A DNA stretch of 64,000 nt from Rubellimicrobium sp. CFH 75288. Lineage in GTDB: Bacteria; Pseudomonadota; Alphaproteobacteria; Rhodobacterales; Rhodobacteraceae. A model generated the notes under the pieces. The model did no database searches. It had not been told where the DNA came from and worked only from the letters and a program-made list of their open reading frames with translations. How positions within the stretch are numbered: position 1 is the stretch's first letter; each line of letters starts with the position of its first letter. This document shows positions 31,404 to 41,149 of the stretch, piece after piece. Position numbers and translations under genes: made by a program. The stretch covers positions 62,001-126,000 of the forward strand of contig NZ_WYDP01000003.1 in assembly GCF_009904055.1 (NCBI RefSeq), given 5' to 3'.

Positions 31404-34400
31404 TCAGCCCTCGATCTCCACCAGCAGGTCCTTGGCGTCGATCTGTTCGCCGGGCCGGACATGGACGGCGCGCACGGTGCCGGCCCGGTCGGCATGGATG
31501 CCGGTTTCCATCTTCATCGCCTCGATGGTCAGCAGAAGGTCCCCCGGCTGCACCGGCTTGCCCGGCTGGGCGGCCACGGTGGACACGACGCCGGGCATCG
31601 GGGCGCCGACATGGGCGGGGTTGCCGGCTTCGGCCTTCGGTCTGCGCGAGGACAGCGCCGCGGCCTTGCGATCCGGCACGCGCACCGTCCGCGGCTGGCC
31701 GTTCAGTTCGAAGAACACCCGCACCTCGCCCTCGGCGTTGGTCTCGCCCACGGCCTGCAGGCGGATCTCGAGCGTCTTGCCCGGGTCGATCTCGACGCTG
31801 ATCTCCTCGCCCGGCTCCATGCCGTAGAAGAAGGTGCGGGTGGGCAGCGTCCGCACGGGCCCGTAGGTCTTGTGACGCGCCCGGTAGTCGAGGAAGACCT
31901 TGGGATACATCAGGTATCCGTTGAGATCCTCGTCGTCCACCTCCTCGCCGCCCAGTTCGGCCGAGAGCTTGGCGCGCTCCGCCTCGAGATCCACCGGCGG
32001 CAGGCGCGCGCCCGGCCGTCCGTCGTCGGGCACCTCGCCCTTCAGCACCTTGCGCCGGATTCCTTCGGGCCAGCCGCCGGGGGGCTGACCCAGATTGCCG
32101 CGCATCATGTCCACGACCGAGTCGGGAAAGGCCACCTCCACTGCCGGGTCCTCGACCTGCTCGCGCGTGAGGCCCTGCGCCACCATCATCAGCGCCATGT
32201 CCCCCACGACCTTGGAGGAGGGCGTGACCTTCACGATGTCGCCGAACATCATGTTGGCGTCCGCATAGGCCTGCGCCACCTCGTGCCAGCGCTCCTCGAG
32301 GCCGAGCGAGCGCGCCTGGGCCTTGAGGTTGGTGAACTGCCCGCCCGGCATCTCGTGGAGATAGACCTCGGAGGCAGGGGCCTGGAGGCCCGCCTCGAAG
32401 GCGGCGTACTGGCCGCGCACCGCCTCCCAGTAGTTGCTGATCGTGCGGATGGCGGCGATGTCGAGGCCGGTGTCGCGCTCGGTGCGCCGGAGCGCCTCCA
32501 CCAGCGAGCCGAGACAGGGTTGCGAGGTGTTGCCCGACAGCGAGTCCATCGCGGCGTCCACCGCCTCCACCCCCGCCTCGGCCGCGGCGAGAACGGTCGC
32601 GATCGCGGCCCCGGACGTGTCGTGGGTGTGGAAGTGGATGGGCAGGCCCACCTCGGCCTTCAGCGCGCGGAACAGCACGCGTGCCGCGGGCGGCTTGAGC
32701 AGGCCCGCCATGTCCTTGAGCCCGAGGACATGCGCCCCTGCCGCCTCGAGCTCGCGCGCCATGCGGATGTAGTAGTTCAGGTCGTACTTGGCCCGGTCGG
32801 GGTCGAGGATGTCGCCCGTGTAGCAGATCGCCGCCTCGCAGACCTTGTCCGCCTCGAGGACGGCATCCATGGCCACGCGCATGTTTTCGACCCAGTTGAG
32901 GCTGTCGAAGACGCGGAACACGTCCACGCCGGACCGCGCCGCCTGGTGGACGAAGGCGCGCACCACATTGTCGGGATAGTTGGTGTAGCCCACCCCGTTC
33001 GAGGCGCGCAGCAGCATCTGCGTCATGATGTTGGGTAGACGCGCGCGGATGTCGCGCAGCCTCTGCCAGGGGCATTCCTGCAGGAAGCGGTAGGCCACGT
33101 CGAAGGTGGCGCCCCCCCAGCACTCCACCGAGAACAGCCCCGGCAGCAGGGCGGCATAGGCGGGTGCGGCGCGGATCATGTCGATCGAGCGCATCCGCGT
33201 GGCCAGAAGCGACTGGTGTCCGTCGCGCATGGTCGTGTCGGTGACGAGAAGGCGCGTCTGGCCCTTCATCCACTCGGCCACCGCGCCCGGGCCCTTTTCC
33301 TCCAGAAGCTGGCGCGTGCCCGCCTGCCAGGTTCCCAGGGTCTCGACCGGCGGGCGGGGCGCCCGGGCCTCGGCCGGAGGACGGGGGCGGCCCGCCGTCT
33401 CGGGGTGGCCGTTCACCGTCACGTCGGCGATGTAGGTCAGAAGGCGGCTCGCGCGGTCGCGGCGGGCGGCGAAGCGGAACAGCTCGGGCGTCGTGTCGAT
33501 GAACTTGGTGGTGTACTCGTTCGACAGGAAGGTGGGGTGCTTGAGCAGGTTCACCACGAAGTCGATGTTGGTGCTCACGCCCCGGATGCGGAACTCGCGC
33601 AGGGCGCGGTCCATGCGGGCAATGGCCATCTCGGGCGTGGGCGCGCGCGCGGTGACCTTGGTGAGCAGCGAGTCGTAGAAGCGCGTGATGACCGCCCCCG
33701 AATAGGCCGTGCCGCCGTCGAGCCGGATGCCGGGGCCGGTGGCCGAGCGGTAGGTCTGGATGCGGCCGTAATCGGGGATGAAGTTGTTGGTCGGGTCCTC
33801 GGTCGTCACGCGGCACTGGAGCGCGTGGCCGAGCAGCGGCACGTCCTGCTGCCGGGCGATGCCGGTCGCCTCGGGCAGGGTCTTGCCCTCCTCGATGAGG
33901 ATCTGGGCGCGGACGATGTCGATGCCCGTGACCTCCTCGGTGACGGTATGCTCGACCTGGATGCGGGGGTTGACCTCGATGAAGTAGAAGGCGCCCGTGT
34001 CCATGTCCTGGAGGAATTCGACGGTGCCCGCGCATTCGTAGCCGACCGAGCGGCAGAGCCGCACGGCCATGGCGCAGACCTCCTCGCGCTGTTCGGGCGA
34101 GAGATAGGGGGCGGGGGCGCGCTCGACGACCTTCTGGTTGCGCCGCTGCACGGTGCAGTCGCGCTCCCACAGGTGCCAGACCTCTCCGGTCTTGTCGCCG
34201 AGGATCTGCACCTCGACGTGGCGGGCGCGGGGGATCATCTTCTCGAGATAGCCCTCGCCGTTGCCGAACGCAGCCTCGGCCTCGCGCCGGCCCTCGCGGA
34301 CCTTGGCCTCGAGCTCGTCCTCCGAGAGGATCGGGCGCATCCCGCGCCCGCCGCCCCCCCAGGATGCCTTGAGCATCAGGGGGTAGCCGATAGCGGCCGC

Positions 34401-34850
34401 CTGGCGGCGGACCTCGGCCATGTCCTCGCCCAGCACCTCGGTCGCGGGGATCACCGGCACGTCGGCCGCGATGGCCGCGCGGCGGGCCGAGGCCTTGTCG
34501 CCCAGCGCGCGCATGGTCGCGGCGCTGGGGCCGATGAACACGATCCCCTCAGCCTCGCAGGCATCCACCAGCGCGGGGTTCTCGGACAGCAGGCCGTAGC
34601 CGGGATGGATCGCGTCCGCGCCCGACATCTTGGCCACGCGGATGATCTCGGGGATGGAGAGATAGGCGGCCACGGGGCCCAGGCCTTCGCCGATGCGATA
34701 GGCCTCGTCGGCCTTGAAGCGGTGCAGGCCGAGCTTGTCCTCCTCGGCATAGACGGCGACGGTGCGCTTGCCCATCTCGTTGGCGGCGCGCATGACGCGG
34801 ATGGCGATCTCGCCGCGGTTGGCGATGAGGATCTTGCTGAATTCGGTCAT
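31404..34850 (-). CDS. pyc: Pyruvate carboxylase
   Basis: A 1148-residue multidomain biotin enzyme that carboxylates pyruvate to oxaloacetate for anaplerosis. In order: biotin carboxylase/ATP-grasp (about 1-455; KILIANRGEIA, GGGGRGMR), carboxyltransferase TIM barrel (about 540-830; TTMRDGHQSLLATRM), a conserved linker domain, and the C-terminal biotinyl carrier domain with the biotin-accepting lysine in AMKMET (about 1113). Length and domain order match single-chain pyruvate carboxylases. Its stop is 115 bases from the tRNA-Gly gene, and its start overlaps the antiporter stop. Confidence 0.97.
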   Translation of the reverse strand: MTEFSKILIANRGEIAIRVMRAANEMGKRTVAVYAEEDKLGLHRFKADEAYRIGEGLGPVAAYLSIPEIIRVAKMSGADAIHPGYGLLSENPALVDACEAEGIVFIGPSAATMRALGDKASARRAAIAADVPVIPATEVLGEDMAEVRRQAAAIGYPLMLKASWGGGGRGMRPILSEDELEAKVREGRREAEAAFGNGEGYLEKMIPRARHVEVQILGDKTGEVWHLWERDCTVQRRNQKVVERAPAPYLSPEQREEVCAMAVRLCRSVGYECAGTVEFLQDMDTGAFYFIEVNPRIQVEHTVTEEVTGIDIVRAQILIEEGKTLPEATGIARQQDVPLLGHALQCRVTTEDPTNNFIPDYGRIQTYRSATGPGIRLDGGTAYSGAVITRFYDSLLTKVTARAPTPEMAIARMDRALREFRIRGVSTNIDFVVNLLKHPTFLSNEYTTKFIDTTPELFRFAARRDRASRLLTYIADVTVNGHPETAGRPRPPAEARAPRPPVETLGTWQAGTRQLLEEKGPGAVAEWMKGQTRLLVTDTTMRDGHQSLLATRMRSIDMIRAAPAYAALLPGLFSVECWGGATFDVAYRFLQECPWQRLRDIRARLPNIMTQMLLRASNGVGYTNYPDNVVRAFVHQAARSGVDVFRVFDSLNWVENMRVAMDAVLEADKVCEAAICYTGDILDPDRAKYDLNYYIRMARELEAAGAHVLGLKDMAGLLKPPAARVLFRALKAEVGLPIHFHTHDTSGAAIATVLAAAEAGVEAVDAAMDSLSGNTSQPCLGSLVEALRRTERDTGLDIAAIRTISNYWEAVRGQYAAFEAGLQAPASEVYLHEMPGGQFTNLKAQARSLGLEERWHEVAQAYADANMMFGDIVKVTPSSKVVGDMALMMVAQGLTREQVEDPAVEVAFPDSVVDMMRGNLGQPPGGWPEGIRRKVLKGEVPDDGRPGARLPPVDLEAERAKLSAELGGEEVDDEDLNGYLMYPKVFLDYRARHKTYGPVRTLPTRTFFYGMEPGEEISVEIDPGKTLEIRLQAVGETNAEGEVRVFFELNGQPRTVRVPDRKAAALSSRRPKAEAGNPAHVGAPMPGVVSTVAAQPGKPVQPGDLLLTIEAMKMETGIHADRAGTVRAVHVRPGEQIDAKDLLVEIEG

Positions 34851-36589
34851 GGCGCCCCCCGGGAAGTCGGGGGCAGATTAGGCTCGCCGCGCTGCGGCGC
34901 AAGGGCCGCTGCGGCAACGGGCCGGGGACCGATCCGCTCCTCGATCCGGGCAGCAGCGAAGTCGGCCGCGTCGCGGAAGGGTTCAAGGAGGAGGGTGGCG
35001 CCGCGGGCGAGGAGGGGCGCCGCCGCCTCGGCCCTGTCCACGCCGAGGACCACCTCGCCGCCGAAGGCGGCCGAGCGCAGGCCGTGCAGGAGCACCATCT
35101 GGGGATCGGCATCGGTGAGCGGGCCGACCGTGCGCGGGACGGCCGAGATGACGGCACGCGCCTGGGCCAGCGGCAGGTGGGCCGGAAACTCGGGGTCGGT
35201 GATGTCGCCGAACACCCCCTCGTGCCCCCTGTCCCGCCAGGCCTGGAGCGCCTCGGGGTCGAAATCGACACCGAGGACGCGGTAGCCGTGCGCCTCCAGA
35301 CGCTCGCCGATGGCGGCGCCGTAGCGGCCCAGCCCGAACAGGATCACGTCGAAGGGCCGGTCGTGCGGCGCTTCGGGAACGTCGCGCTCCCGGAAGGGGT
35401 CGCGCCGCTCGAAGGGCCGCAGGAGGGGCTCGATGCGGTCGTAGAGCGCGTGGGAATAGGTGATCATGTAGACCGAGAGCGCGATCGTCACGAGACCGAC
35501 AAGCGTGACGAGGCCCATCGCATCGGGCGAGACATGGCCGAGGGCGAGGCCCATCGCCATGAAGATGAGCGAGAATTCGGAAATCTGGGCGACCGTCAGG
35601 CCAGCGAGAAAGCCCGTACGGCGCCGATAGCCCATATAGCCCATGATCGCCACGACGATCAGCGGGTTGCCCACGAGAACGAAGACCGACAGGACCAGCG
35701 CCGGTCCGACCTGAGCCCCCAAGGCCGAGAGGTCGAGCTGCGCGCCCAGCCCGAGAAAGAAGAACAGCAGCAGGAAGTCCCGCAAGGGCGCCAGGCGCGA
35801 GCCGATGGCGTCGCGGAAGGGTGTGGAGGCGAGAGCCACGCCGGCCAGGAGCCCCCCCAGTTCCTTGCCGAAGCCGACCGCGTCCCCCAGCGCCGCGAGG
35901 CTTGCGGCCCAGCCCACGGCCGAGACCACCATCAGCTCGGGCGAGCGCGCGAGCGCCGTCAGCGCAGGCGTGGCGAGAAAGCGCGCGAACAGGAGCGTGG
36001 CCCCCAGCATCCCGAGGCCACCGAGGAGGACCCGCGCCACCTCGGCCCCGCCGCCGGTCGCAGCGCCCACGCCGAGGGCCGAGAGCGTGACCATCGCCAG
36101 AACCACGACGATGTCCTGCACGATCAGGAAGCCCAGAGCGATCTTGCCGTGCAGCGCGGCGATCTCGCGCTTGTCCGAGAGGAGCTTGACCACGATGATC
36201 GTGGAGGAAAAGGTCAGTGCCACCGCGACGTAGAGCGAGGTGAGCGGGTCGAGCCCCAGGAGCAGGCAGAGGACGAAGCCGATCGCGGCGGTAAAGCCCA
36301 CCTGTCCCAGGCCGGTGGCGACCGACACGGCGCCCAGGCTGCGCACGAGACCCAGATCGAGCTTCAGCCCGACCAGGAACAGCAGCACCGCGATGCTGAT
36401 CTGGCTCAGCACCTCGATGTGCTCGGTCGAGCGGGCGAGGCCCAGCGCGTCGGGCCCGGCGAGCACGCCCACCGCGATGAAGGCCACCACCAGCGGCTGG
36501 CGCAGGAGCAGGCCTGCGAAGCCCACCACGGAGGCCAGCAGCGTGAGCAGGGCCAGTTCGGAGAAGACGCTGGCAAGGGCAAGGTCCAT
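34847..36589 (-). CDS. Monovalent cation/proton antiporter, CPA2 (KefB/Ybal-like) with TrkA-N domain
   Basis: A 580-residue protein with about twelve transmembrane segments (residues 5-400) of the CPA2 antiporter family and a C-terminal NAD-binding TrkA-N (RCK) domain starting at ILFGLGRYGAAIGERL. Such proteins move K+ or Na+ against protons, with nucleotide or redox gating through the Rossmann domain. I chose the ATG at 36589 (MDLALASVF), preceded by AAGGA, because the upstream open frame is antisense to the helicase gene. It overlaps pyc by four bases, an unusual operon partner. Confidence 0.85.
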   Translation of the reverse strand: MDLALASVFSELALLTLLASVVGFAGLLLRQPLVVAFIAVGVLAGPDALGLARSTEHIEVLSQISIAVLLFLVGLKLDLGLVRSLGAVSVATGLGQVGFTAAIGFVLCLLLGLDPLTSLYVAVALTFSSTIIVVKLLSDKREIAALHGKIALGFLIVQDIVVVLAMVTLSALGVGAATGGGAEVARVLLGGLGMLGATLLFARFLATPALTALARSPELMVVSAVGWAASLAALGDAVGFGKELGGLLAGVALASTPFRDAIGSRLAPLRDFLLLFFFLGLGAQLDLSALGAQVGPALVLSVFVLVGNPLIVVAIMGYMGYRRRTGFLAGLTVAQISEFSLIFMAMGLALGHVSPDAMGLVTLVGLVTIALSVYMITYSHALYDRIEPLLRPFERRDPFRERDVPEAPHDRPFDVILFGLGRYGAAIGERLEAHGYRVLGVDFDPEALQAWRDRGHEGVFGDITDPEFPAHLPLAQARAVISAVPRTVGPLTDADPQMVLLHGLRSAAFGGEVVLGVDRAEAAAPLLARGATLLLEPFRDAADFAAARIEERIGPRPVAAAALAPQRGEPNLPPTSRGAP

Positions 36590-36682
36590 GGCAGGTCCTT
36601 CTGCGCGGGGACATCCCTTGTTTCCGAGGGGTGGCGGGCCTGTCCAGACGCTCCGCCATGCCGCGGCGTCCCGTCCGGATCG

Positions 36683-36697
36683 GAACGGATCGCGAAC
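36683..36697 (+). promoter_or_regulatory. LexA (SOS) box upstream of the helicase gene
   Basis: The sequence reads GAAC-N7-GAAC, the reverse complement of the alphaproteobacterial LexA operator GTTC-N7-GTTC. It ends 43 bases before the ATG of the UvrD/PcrA-type helicase at 36741, a normal operator position. Promoter hexamers between box and gene are not clear (a possible -10 TATCCT lies at about 36727). Confidence 0.65.
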
Positions 36698-36740
36698 GGG
36701 CGCTTTCCTTGCACGGCGGGGGCGGCTATCCTGCGGGGCC

Positions 36741-39119
36741 ATGAGCATGTCACCCGACCTTCCGCTGTCGCGCCGCGCCGCGGCCGTCCCGCCCGCGCCC
36801 TCGGGTCCCTGGCTCGAGGGGCTGAACCCCGCCCAGCGTGCCGCGGTGGAGGCGCTGGAGGGGCCGGTGCTGATGCTGGCCGGCGCCGGGACGGGCAAGA
36901 CGCGGGCCCTGACGGCCCGGATCGCGCATCTGCTGGCCGCGGGGCGCGCCCGGCCCAACGAGATCCTGGCCGTCACCTTCACCAACAAGGCCGCGCGCGA
37001 GATGCGCGACCGGATCGGGCGCCTGCTGGGCCGGGCGGTGGAGGGGATGCCCTGGGTGGGCACGTTCCACGCCATCGGCGTCAAGCTCCTGCGGCGGCAC
37101 GCGGAACTGGCGGGGCTGAAGGCGAACTTCACCATCCTGGACACCGACGACCAGGTGCGGCTGCTGCGCCAGCTGATCCAGGCCGCGGGTATCGACGAGA
37201 AGCGCTGGCCTGCGCGGCAGCTCGCGCATGTCATCGACGGCTGGAAGAACCGCGCCTGGATGCCCGACTCGGTGCCCGCGGCCGAGCACGGGGCGTTCGA
37301 CGGGCGGGCCGTGTCCCTCTATGCGGCCTATCAGGCGCGGCTGCGCGACCTCAATGCCGCGGATTTCGGCGACCTGCTGCTGCACTGCATCCGCATCTTC
37401 CGCGAGCATGACGACGTGCTGGAGCAGTACCGGCGCTGGTTCCGCTACATCCTGGTGGACGAGTACCAGGACACCAACGTGGCCCAGTACGTCTGGCTGC
37501 GCCTTCTGGCGGACGGACACCGCAACATCTGCTGCGTGGGCGACGACGACCAGTCGATCTATGGCTGGCGCGGCGCGGAGGTGGGCAACATCCTGCGCTT
37601 CGAGACGGACTTTCCGGGCGCGACCGTGATCCGGCTGGAGCAGAACTACCGCTCGACGCCGCATATCCTGGCCGCGGCCTCGGCGCTGATCTCGGCCAAT
37701 CAGGGGCGGCTGGGCAAGACGCTGTGGACCGAGATCGGCGAGGGCGAGAAGGTCCGCCTGATCGGGCACTGGGACGCCGAGGAGGAGGCGCGCTGGATCG
37801 GCGAGGAGATCGAGGCCATGGCGCGGGGCACGCGCGGGATGGACCCGATCCGGCCCGACGGAGTGGCGATCCTGGTGCGCGCGTCCCACCAGATGCGCGC
37901 CTTCGAGGACCGGTTCCTGACCATCGGCCTGCCCTACCGGGTGATCGGCGGCCCGCGCTTCTACGAGCGCCAGGAGATCCGGGACGCGCTGGCCTATCTG
38001 CGGCTGGTCGTGAGCCCCGACGACGACCTGGCCTTCGAGCGGATCGTCAACGTCCCCAAGCGGGGTCTGGGCGACAAGGCGGTGCAGACGATCCAGGTGG
38101 CGGCGCGGAGCAACGGCGTCTCGCTGCTGGAGGGCGCGCGGATCGCGGCGGAGACGCGGCTGATCCCCGGCCGGGGCGGGCAGGCGCTGCGCGAGCTGGT
38201 CGAGGCGGTCGGCCGCTGGCACCGGCAGGCCGTCGAGGAGCCCGACACGCATGTGGAGCTGGCGCAGCAGATCCTGGACGAATCGGGCTACACCGCGATG
38301 TGGCAGGCCGAGAAGTCGCCGGACGCGGCCGGACGCCTCGAGAACCTCAAGGAGCTGGTCAAGGCGCTGGAGGGGTTCGACAGCCTGCAGGGATTCCTCG
38401 AACATGTTGCGCTGGTCATGGAGAACGAGGCCGAGGGCGGCGAGGAGAAGGTCACGATCATGACGCTGCACGCGGCCAAGGGCCTCGAGTTTCCGGCGGT
38501 GTTCCTGCCCGGCTGGGAGGAGGGGCTGTTCCCCAGCCAGCGCAGCCTGGACGAGGGGGGGCTGAGGGGCCTCGAGGAGGAGCGGCGGCTGGCCTATGTG
38601 GGGCTGACGCGGGCCGAGCGGGTGGCGACGATCACCTTTGCGGGCAACCGGCGCGTGCACGGGCAGTGGCAGAGCCAGATGCCCAGCCGCTTCATCGACG
38701 AGCTGCCGGCCGAGCATGTGGAGGTGCTGACGCCGCCGGGCCTCTATGGCGGAGCCTACGGGGCGGCGGGGATGGGGTTCGCCGCCTCGCCCGTGCTGCG
38801 GATGGGGGCCGAATCGGCCCTCCACGAGCGGGCGGCGCGGGCGGACGTCTACGCGAGCCCCGGCTGGCGGCGGATGCAGGAGCGACAGGTGGCGCGGATG
38901 GGGCGCGAGCCGGCGGAGGCGCGGGGGCTGGTCATCCAGGGCACGGCCGTGCCGGTCTTTGCCCCCGGCGCGCGGGTGTTCCACCAGAAGTTCGGCTATG
39001 GCCGCGTGACGGGGGCCGAGGGCGACAAGCTGGACGTGGCGTTCGAGAAGGCCGGGCCCAAGAAGGTGGTCGCGCGATTCGTCACCGCCGCCGACGGGTC
39101 GGAGGACGTGCCGTTCTGA
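36741..39119 (+). CDS. uvrD: UvrD/PcrA-type ATP-dependent DNA helicase
   Basis: A 792-residue superfamily 1A 3'-5' helicase. Motifs in order: Q-motif LNPAQRAAV, Walker A AGAGTGKT, TFTNKAAREM, DEYQDTN (motif II), GDDDQSIYGWRGA (III), QNYRST (IV), VTIMTLHAAKGLEF (V) and YVGLTRAE (VI). The C-terminal FHQKFGYGRVTG resembles the Tudor-like RNA-polymerase-binding tail of PcrA/UvrD. It acts in nucleotide-excision repair and in clearing replication or transcription conflicts. An SOS box lies upstream. The ATG at 36741 is taken; 36747 is an alternative. Confidence 0.92.
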   Translation: MSMSPDLPLSRRAAAVPPAPSGPWLEGLNPAQRAAVEALEGPVLMLAGAGTGKTRALTARIAHLLAAGRARPNEILAVTFTNKAAREMRDRIGRLLGRAVEGMPWVGTFHAIGVKLLRRHAELAGLKANFTILDTDDQVRLLRQLIQAAGIDEKRWPARQLAHVIDGWKNRAWMPDSVPAAEHGAFDGRAVSLYAAYQARLRDLNAADFGDLLLHCIRIFREHDDVLEQYRRWFRYILVDEYQDTNVAQYVWLRLLADGHRNICCVGDDDQSIYGWRGAEVGNILRFETDFPGATVIRLEQNYRSTPHILAAASALISANQGRLGKTLWTEIGEGEKVRLIGHWDAEEEARWIGEEIEAMARGTRGMDPIRPDGVAILVRASHQMRAFEDRFLTIGLPYRVIGGPRFYERQEIRDALAYLRLVVSPDDDLAFERIVNVPKRGLGDKAVQTIQVAARSNGVSLLEGARIAAETRLIPGRGGQALRELVEAVGRWHRQAVEEPDTHVELAQQILDESGYTAMWQAEKSPDAAGRLENLKELVKALEGFDSLQGFLEHVALVMENEAEGGEEKVTIMTLHAAKGLEFPAVFLPGWEEGLFPSQRSLDEGGLRGLEEERRLAYVGLTRAERVATITFAGNRRVHGQWQSQMPSRFIDELPAEHVEVLTPPGLYGGAYGAAGMGFAASPVLRMGAESALHERAARADVYASPGWRRMQERQVARMGREPAEARGLVIQGTAVPVFAPGARVFHQKFGYGRVTGAEGDKLDVAFEKAGPKKVVARFVTAADGSEDVPF

Positions 39120-39141
39120 GAGGGGCAGGGACGGGGGCATG

Positions 39142-39178
39142 GGCGATCCTGGCTGCTGCTGTCGGGGGCAGGATCGCC
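39142..39178. terminator. Hairpin between convergent helicase and LysE genes
   Basis: A perfect 10-bp inverted repeat GGCGATCCTG / CAGGATCGCC with a 17-base loop lies 23 bases after the helicase stop, between convergent genes. There is no T tract on either strand, so it is a candidate 3'-end hairpin rather than a textbook terminator. Confidence 0.4.
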
Positions 39179-39256
39179 GGGAAAGGTTAACGAAACCTTG
39201 GGGCACCGCGCGTTGCGTGCGGGCGGCAAGCCGCTGATCCGGCAGGGGGAAAAGGG

Positions 39257-39270
39257 TTAACGCGCGTTAA
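39257..39270. repeat. 14-bp perfect palindrome TTAACGCGCGTTAA
   Basis: A self-complementary 14-mer lies seven bases beyond the end of the LysE-family gene. GGTTAACG occurs here and again at about 39185. TTAA-N6-TTAA is close to, but not the same as, the CtrA operator TTAA-N7-TTAA. Its role is unknown. Confidence 0.4.
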
Positions 39271-39276
39271 GGGGCG

Positions 39277-39882
39277 TCAGAGGCTCGCGAGGACCGGCCA
39301 GAGCGTCGCCACGATCAGCGCGGCCATGGCGCGGTTGAACCACCGCAGCCGGCCGGGCGAGGAGAGGATCGGGCGCAAGCCGAGGCCCCCCAGCGCCCAG
39401 AGCGTGATGCAGGGCAGGTTGGTCAGAAAGAACACCCCCGCCACGAGCAGGACGGCGGCGAGCGACTCGTCGGCCGTGTAGGCGGCAAGCGCGGTCAGTG
39501 CCATCGCCCAGCCCTTGGGGTTGACCCACTGGAAGGCCGCGGCCTGCAGGAAGGTGAGGGGGCGGCCGGCGGTCCGGGGCGCGTGCTCGGCCTTGGGCGC
39601 GGCCGTGGCGAACTTCCACGCGAGCCAGAGCAGGTAGAGGACGGAAACGACGGCGAGCGCGGCCTTGAAGCCGGGGATGCGCTCGAACAGCGCGGCGAGG
39701 CCGAGGCCGAGGAGCAGCACCATGAGCGAGTGGCCGACCGAGACGCCGAGCAGGTGGGGCACCGAGCGCCGCAGGCCGAAATTGGCCCCCGAGGCGAGCA
39801 GCATGAGGTTGTTGGGCCCCGGCGTCACCGACATGGCGAAGGCGAAGCCCACGAGGGCGGGCAGGAGGTCGAGGGAGGGCAT
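39277..39882 (-). CDS. LysE-family amino-acid exporter
   Basis: A 201-residue membrane protein with six predicted transmembrane segments and the LysE/RhtB hallmarks SVTPGPNNLMLLASGANFG (N-terminus) and FQWVNPKGWAMAL. Family members export amino acids such as lysine, threonine or homoserine; the substrate cannot be told. Two ATGs lie six bases apart (39888 and 39882); GGAAAG is spaced correctly only for 39882. Confidence 0.85.
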   Translation of the reverse strand: MPSLDLLPALVGFAFAMSVTPGPNNLMLLASGANFGLRRSVPHLLGVSVGHSLMVLLLGLGLAALFERIPGFKAALAVVSVLYLLWLAWKFATAAPKAEHAPRTAGRPLTFLQAAAFQWVNPKGWAMALTALAAYTADESLAAVLLVAGVFFLTNLPCITLWALGGLGLRPILSSPGRLRWFNRAMAALIVATLWPVLASL

Positions 39883-39930
39883 GGGCATCTTTCCGGTCCG
39901 GCCGGATGGGAGGGGCGGGGCGGGGCGGCG

Positions 39931-41085
39931 TCAAGGGCGGGCGCGGCGGAGCGGGCGGTCGAGGGCGTGGAGCACGAGGCCCGCGACGAGGCCCCAGAAG
40001 GCCGCGCCGATCCCCCAGGCCGCAACCCCCGAGGCGGTGACGGCGAGCGTGGCGACCGCGGGCAGGCGCGAGGCCGGGTCGGCCATGGCCCCCGCGAGCG
40101 CGCCGGAGAGCGGCCCGAGCAGCGCGATCCCCACGATGCCCGCGACGAGCGCGGGCGGCAGGCCCGCGATGGCGGCGACGGCGAGAGGGGCGAGCAGGCC
40201 GAGTGCGAGCCAGACCGCGCCGTAGGCGAGGCCCACGCGCCAGCGGCGGGCGGGGTCGGGCTCGACCTCGGGGCCGAGGCAGATGGCGGCGGTGATGGCG
40301 GCCATGCTGACGGGGTGGGCGCCGAAGAGGCCCGCGCCCGCCGACAGGAGCCCCGACCCCGCGAGCGCCGGACCCACCGGGGGCGCGTAGCCCGCGGCGC
40401 GGAGCGTGGCGAAGCCGGGCAGGTTCTGGGAGGCCATGGTCACGAGCGCGAGCGGCAGGGCGAGGCCCGCGAGCGTGCCGGGGTCGAAGACGGGCCGGAC
40501 GGGGACAAGGGCGGGGGCCGGGACGGAGGCGGGCGGGCTGGCCGCGCCTGTGGCGAAGGCGAGCGCGAGGCCCAAGGCCAGCGCGGCGAGCACCGCCCAG
40601 GCGGGGCGGTTCAGCCGCACGAGGGCGAAGGCCGCGACCATGGGCAGGACGAGGAGCGGCGCGTCGGACGCGGCGGGGGCGAGGCGCAGGACGAAGGGCA
40701 GGAGCACGCCCGCGAGCATGCCGGCGGCGACCGGGTCGGGGATGCGCGCGACGAGGCGGCCCAGCGGGCGGACGATCCCGGCCGCGGCGATCAGGAGGCC
40801 CGCGACCACGAAGGCGCCGGCGGCCTGGGGCAGGGTCACGCCCTCGGTCGCGGCGACGAGGGCGGCGCCGGGGGTGGACCAGGCGAGCACGACGGGGATG
40901 CGCGACCACCACGAGAGGGCAGCGCTGCCGATCGCCTTGGCGAGCGAGACGGCGAGAAGCCAGGAGGCGGTCTGTTCGGGAGTCGCGCCCACGGCGGCGG
41001 CGGCGGCGAGCACGAGCGCCACCGTCGAGCCGAAGCCCACCAGCGCCGCGACGAGCGCGGCGGACCAGAGCGAGGGGCGCAGCAT
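39931..41085 (-). CDS. BenE-family (benzoate/H+ symporter-like) transporter
   Basis: A 384-residue polytopic protein with about twelve hydrophobic segments. It matches the BenE family through WWSRIPVVLAWSTPGAALV (about 58-76), the stretch LPLALVTMASQNLPGFATLR and FGAHPVSMAAITAAIC. BenE was named for benzoate uptake, but no aromatic-degradation gene is near, so the substrate is uncertain. The ATG at 41085 follows GGAGG by nine bases. It lies just downstream, in transcription direction, of the DUF1127 and small-RNA array. Confidence 0.82.
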   Translation of the reverse strand: MLRPSLWSAALVAALVGFGSTVALVLAAAAAVGATPEQTASWLLAVSLAKAIGSAALSWWSRIPVVLAWSTPGAALVAATEGVTLPQAAGAFVVAGLLIAAAGIVRPLGRLVARIPDPVAAGMLAGVLLPFVLRLAPAASDAPLLVLPMVAAFALVRLNRPAWAVLAALALGLALAFATGAASPPASVPAPALVPVRPVFDPGTLAGLALPLALVTMASQNLPGFATLRAAGYAPPVGPALAGSGLLSAGAGLFGAHPVSMAAITAAICLGPEVEPDPARRWRVGLAYGAVWLALGLLAPLAVAAIAGLPPALVAGIVGIALLGPLSGALAGAMADPASRLPAVATLAVTASGVAAWGIGAAFWGLVAGLVLHALDRPLRRARP

Positions 41086-41149
41086 GGCGGGGCCTCCGGG
41101 ATGGTGCGGGGGCACCATGAAGAGGCTTGCGCGGCGGGAAAAGGGAGTG

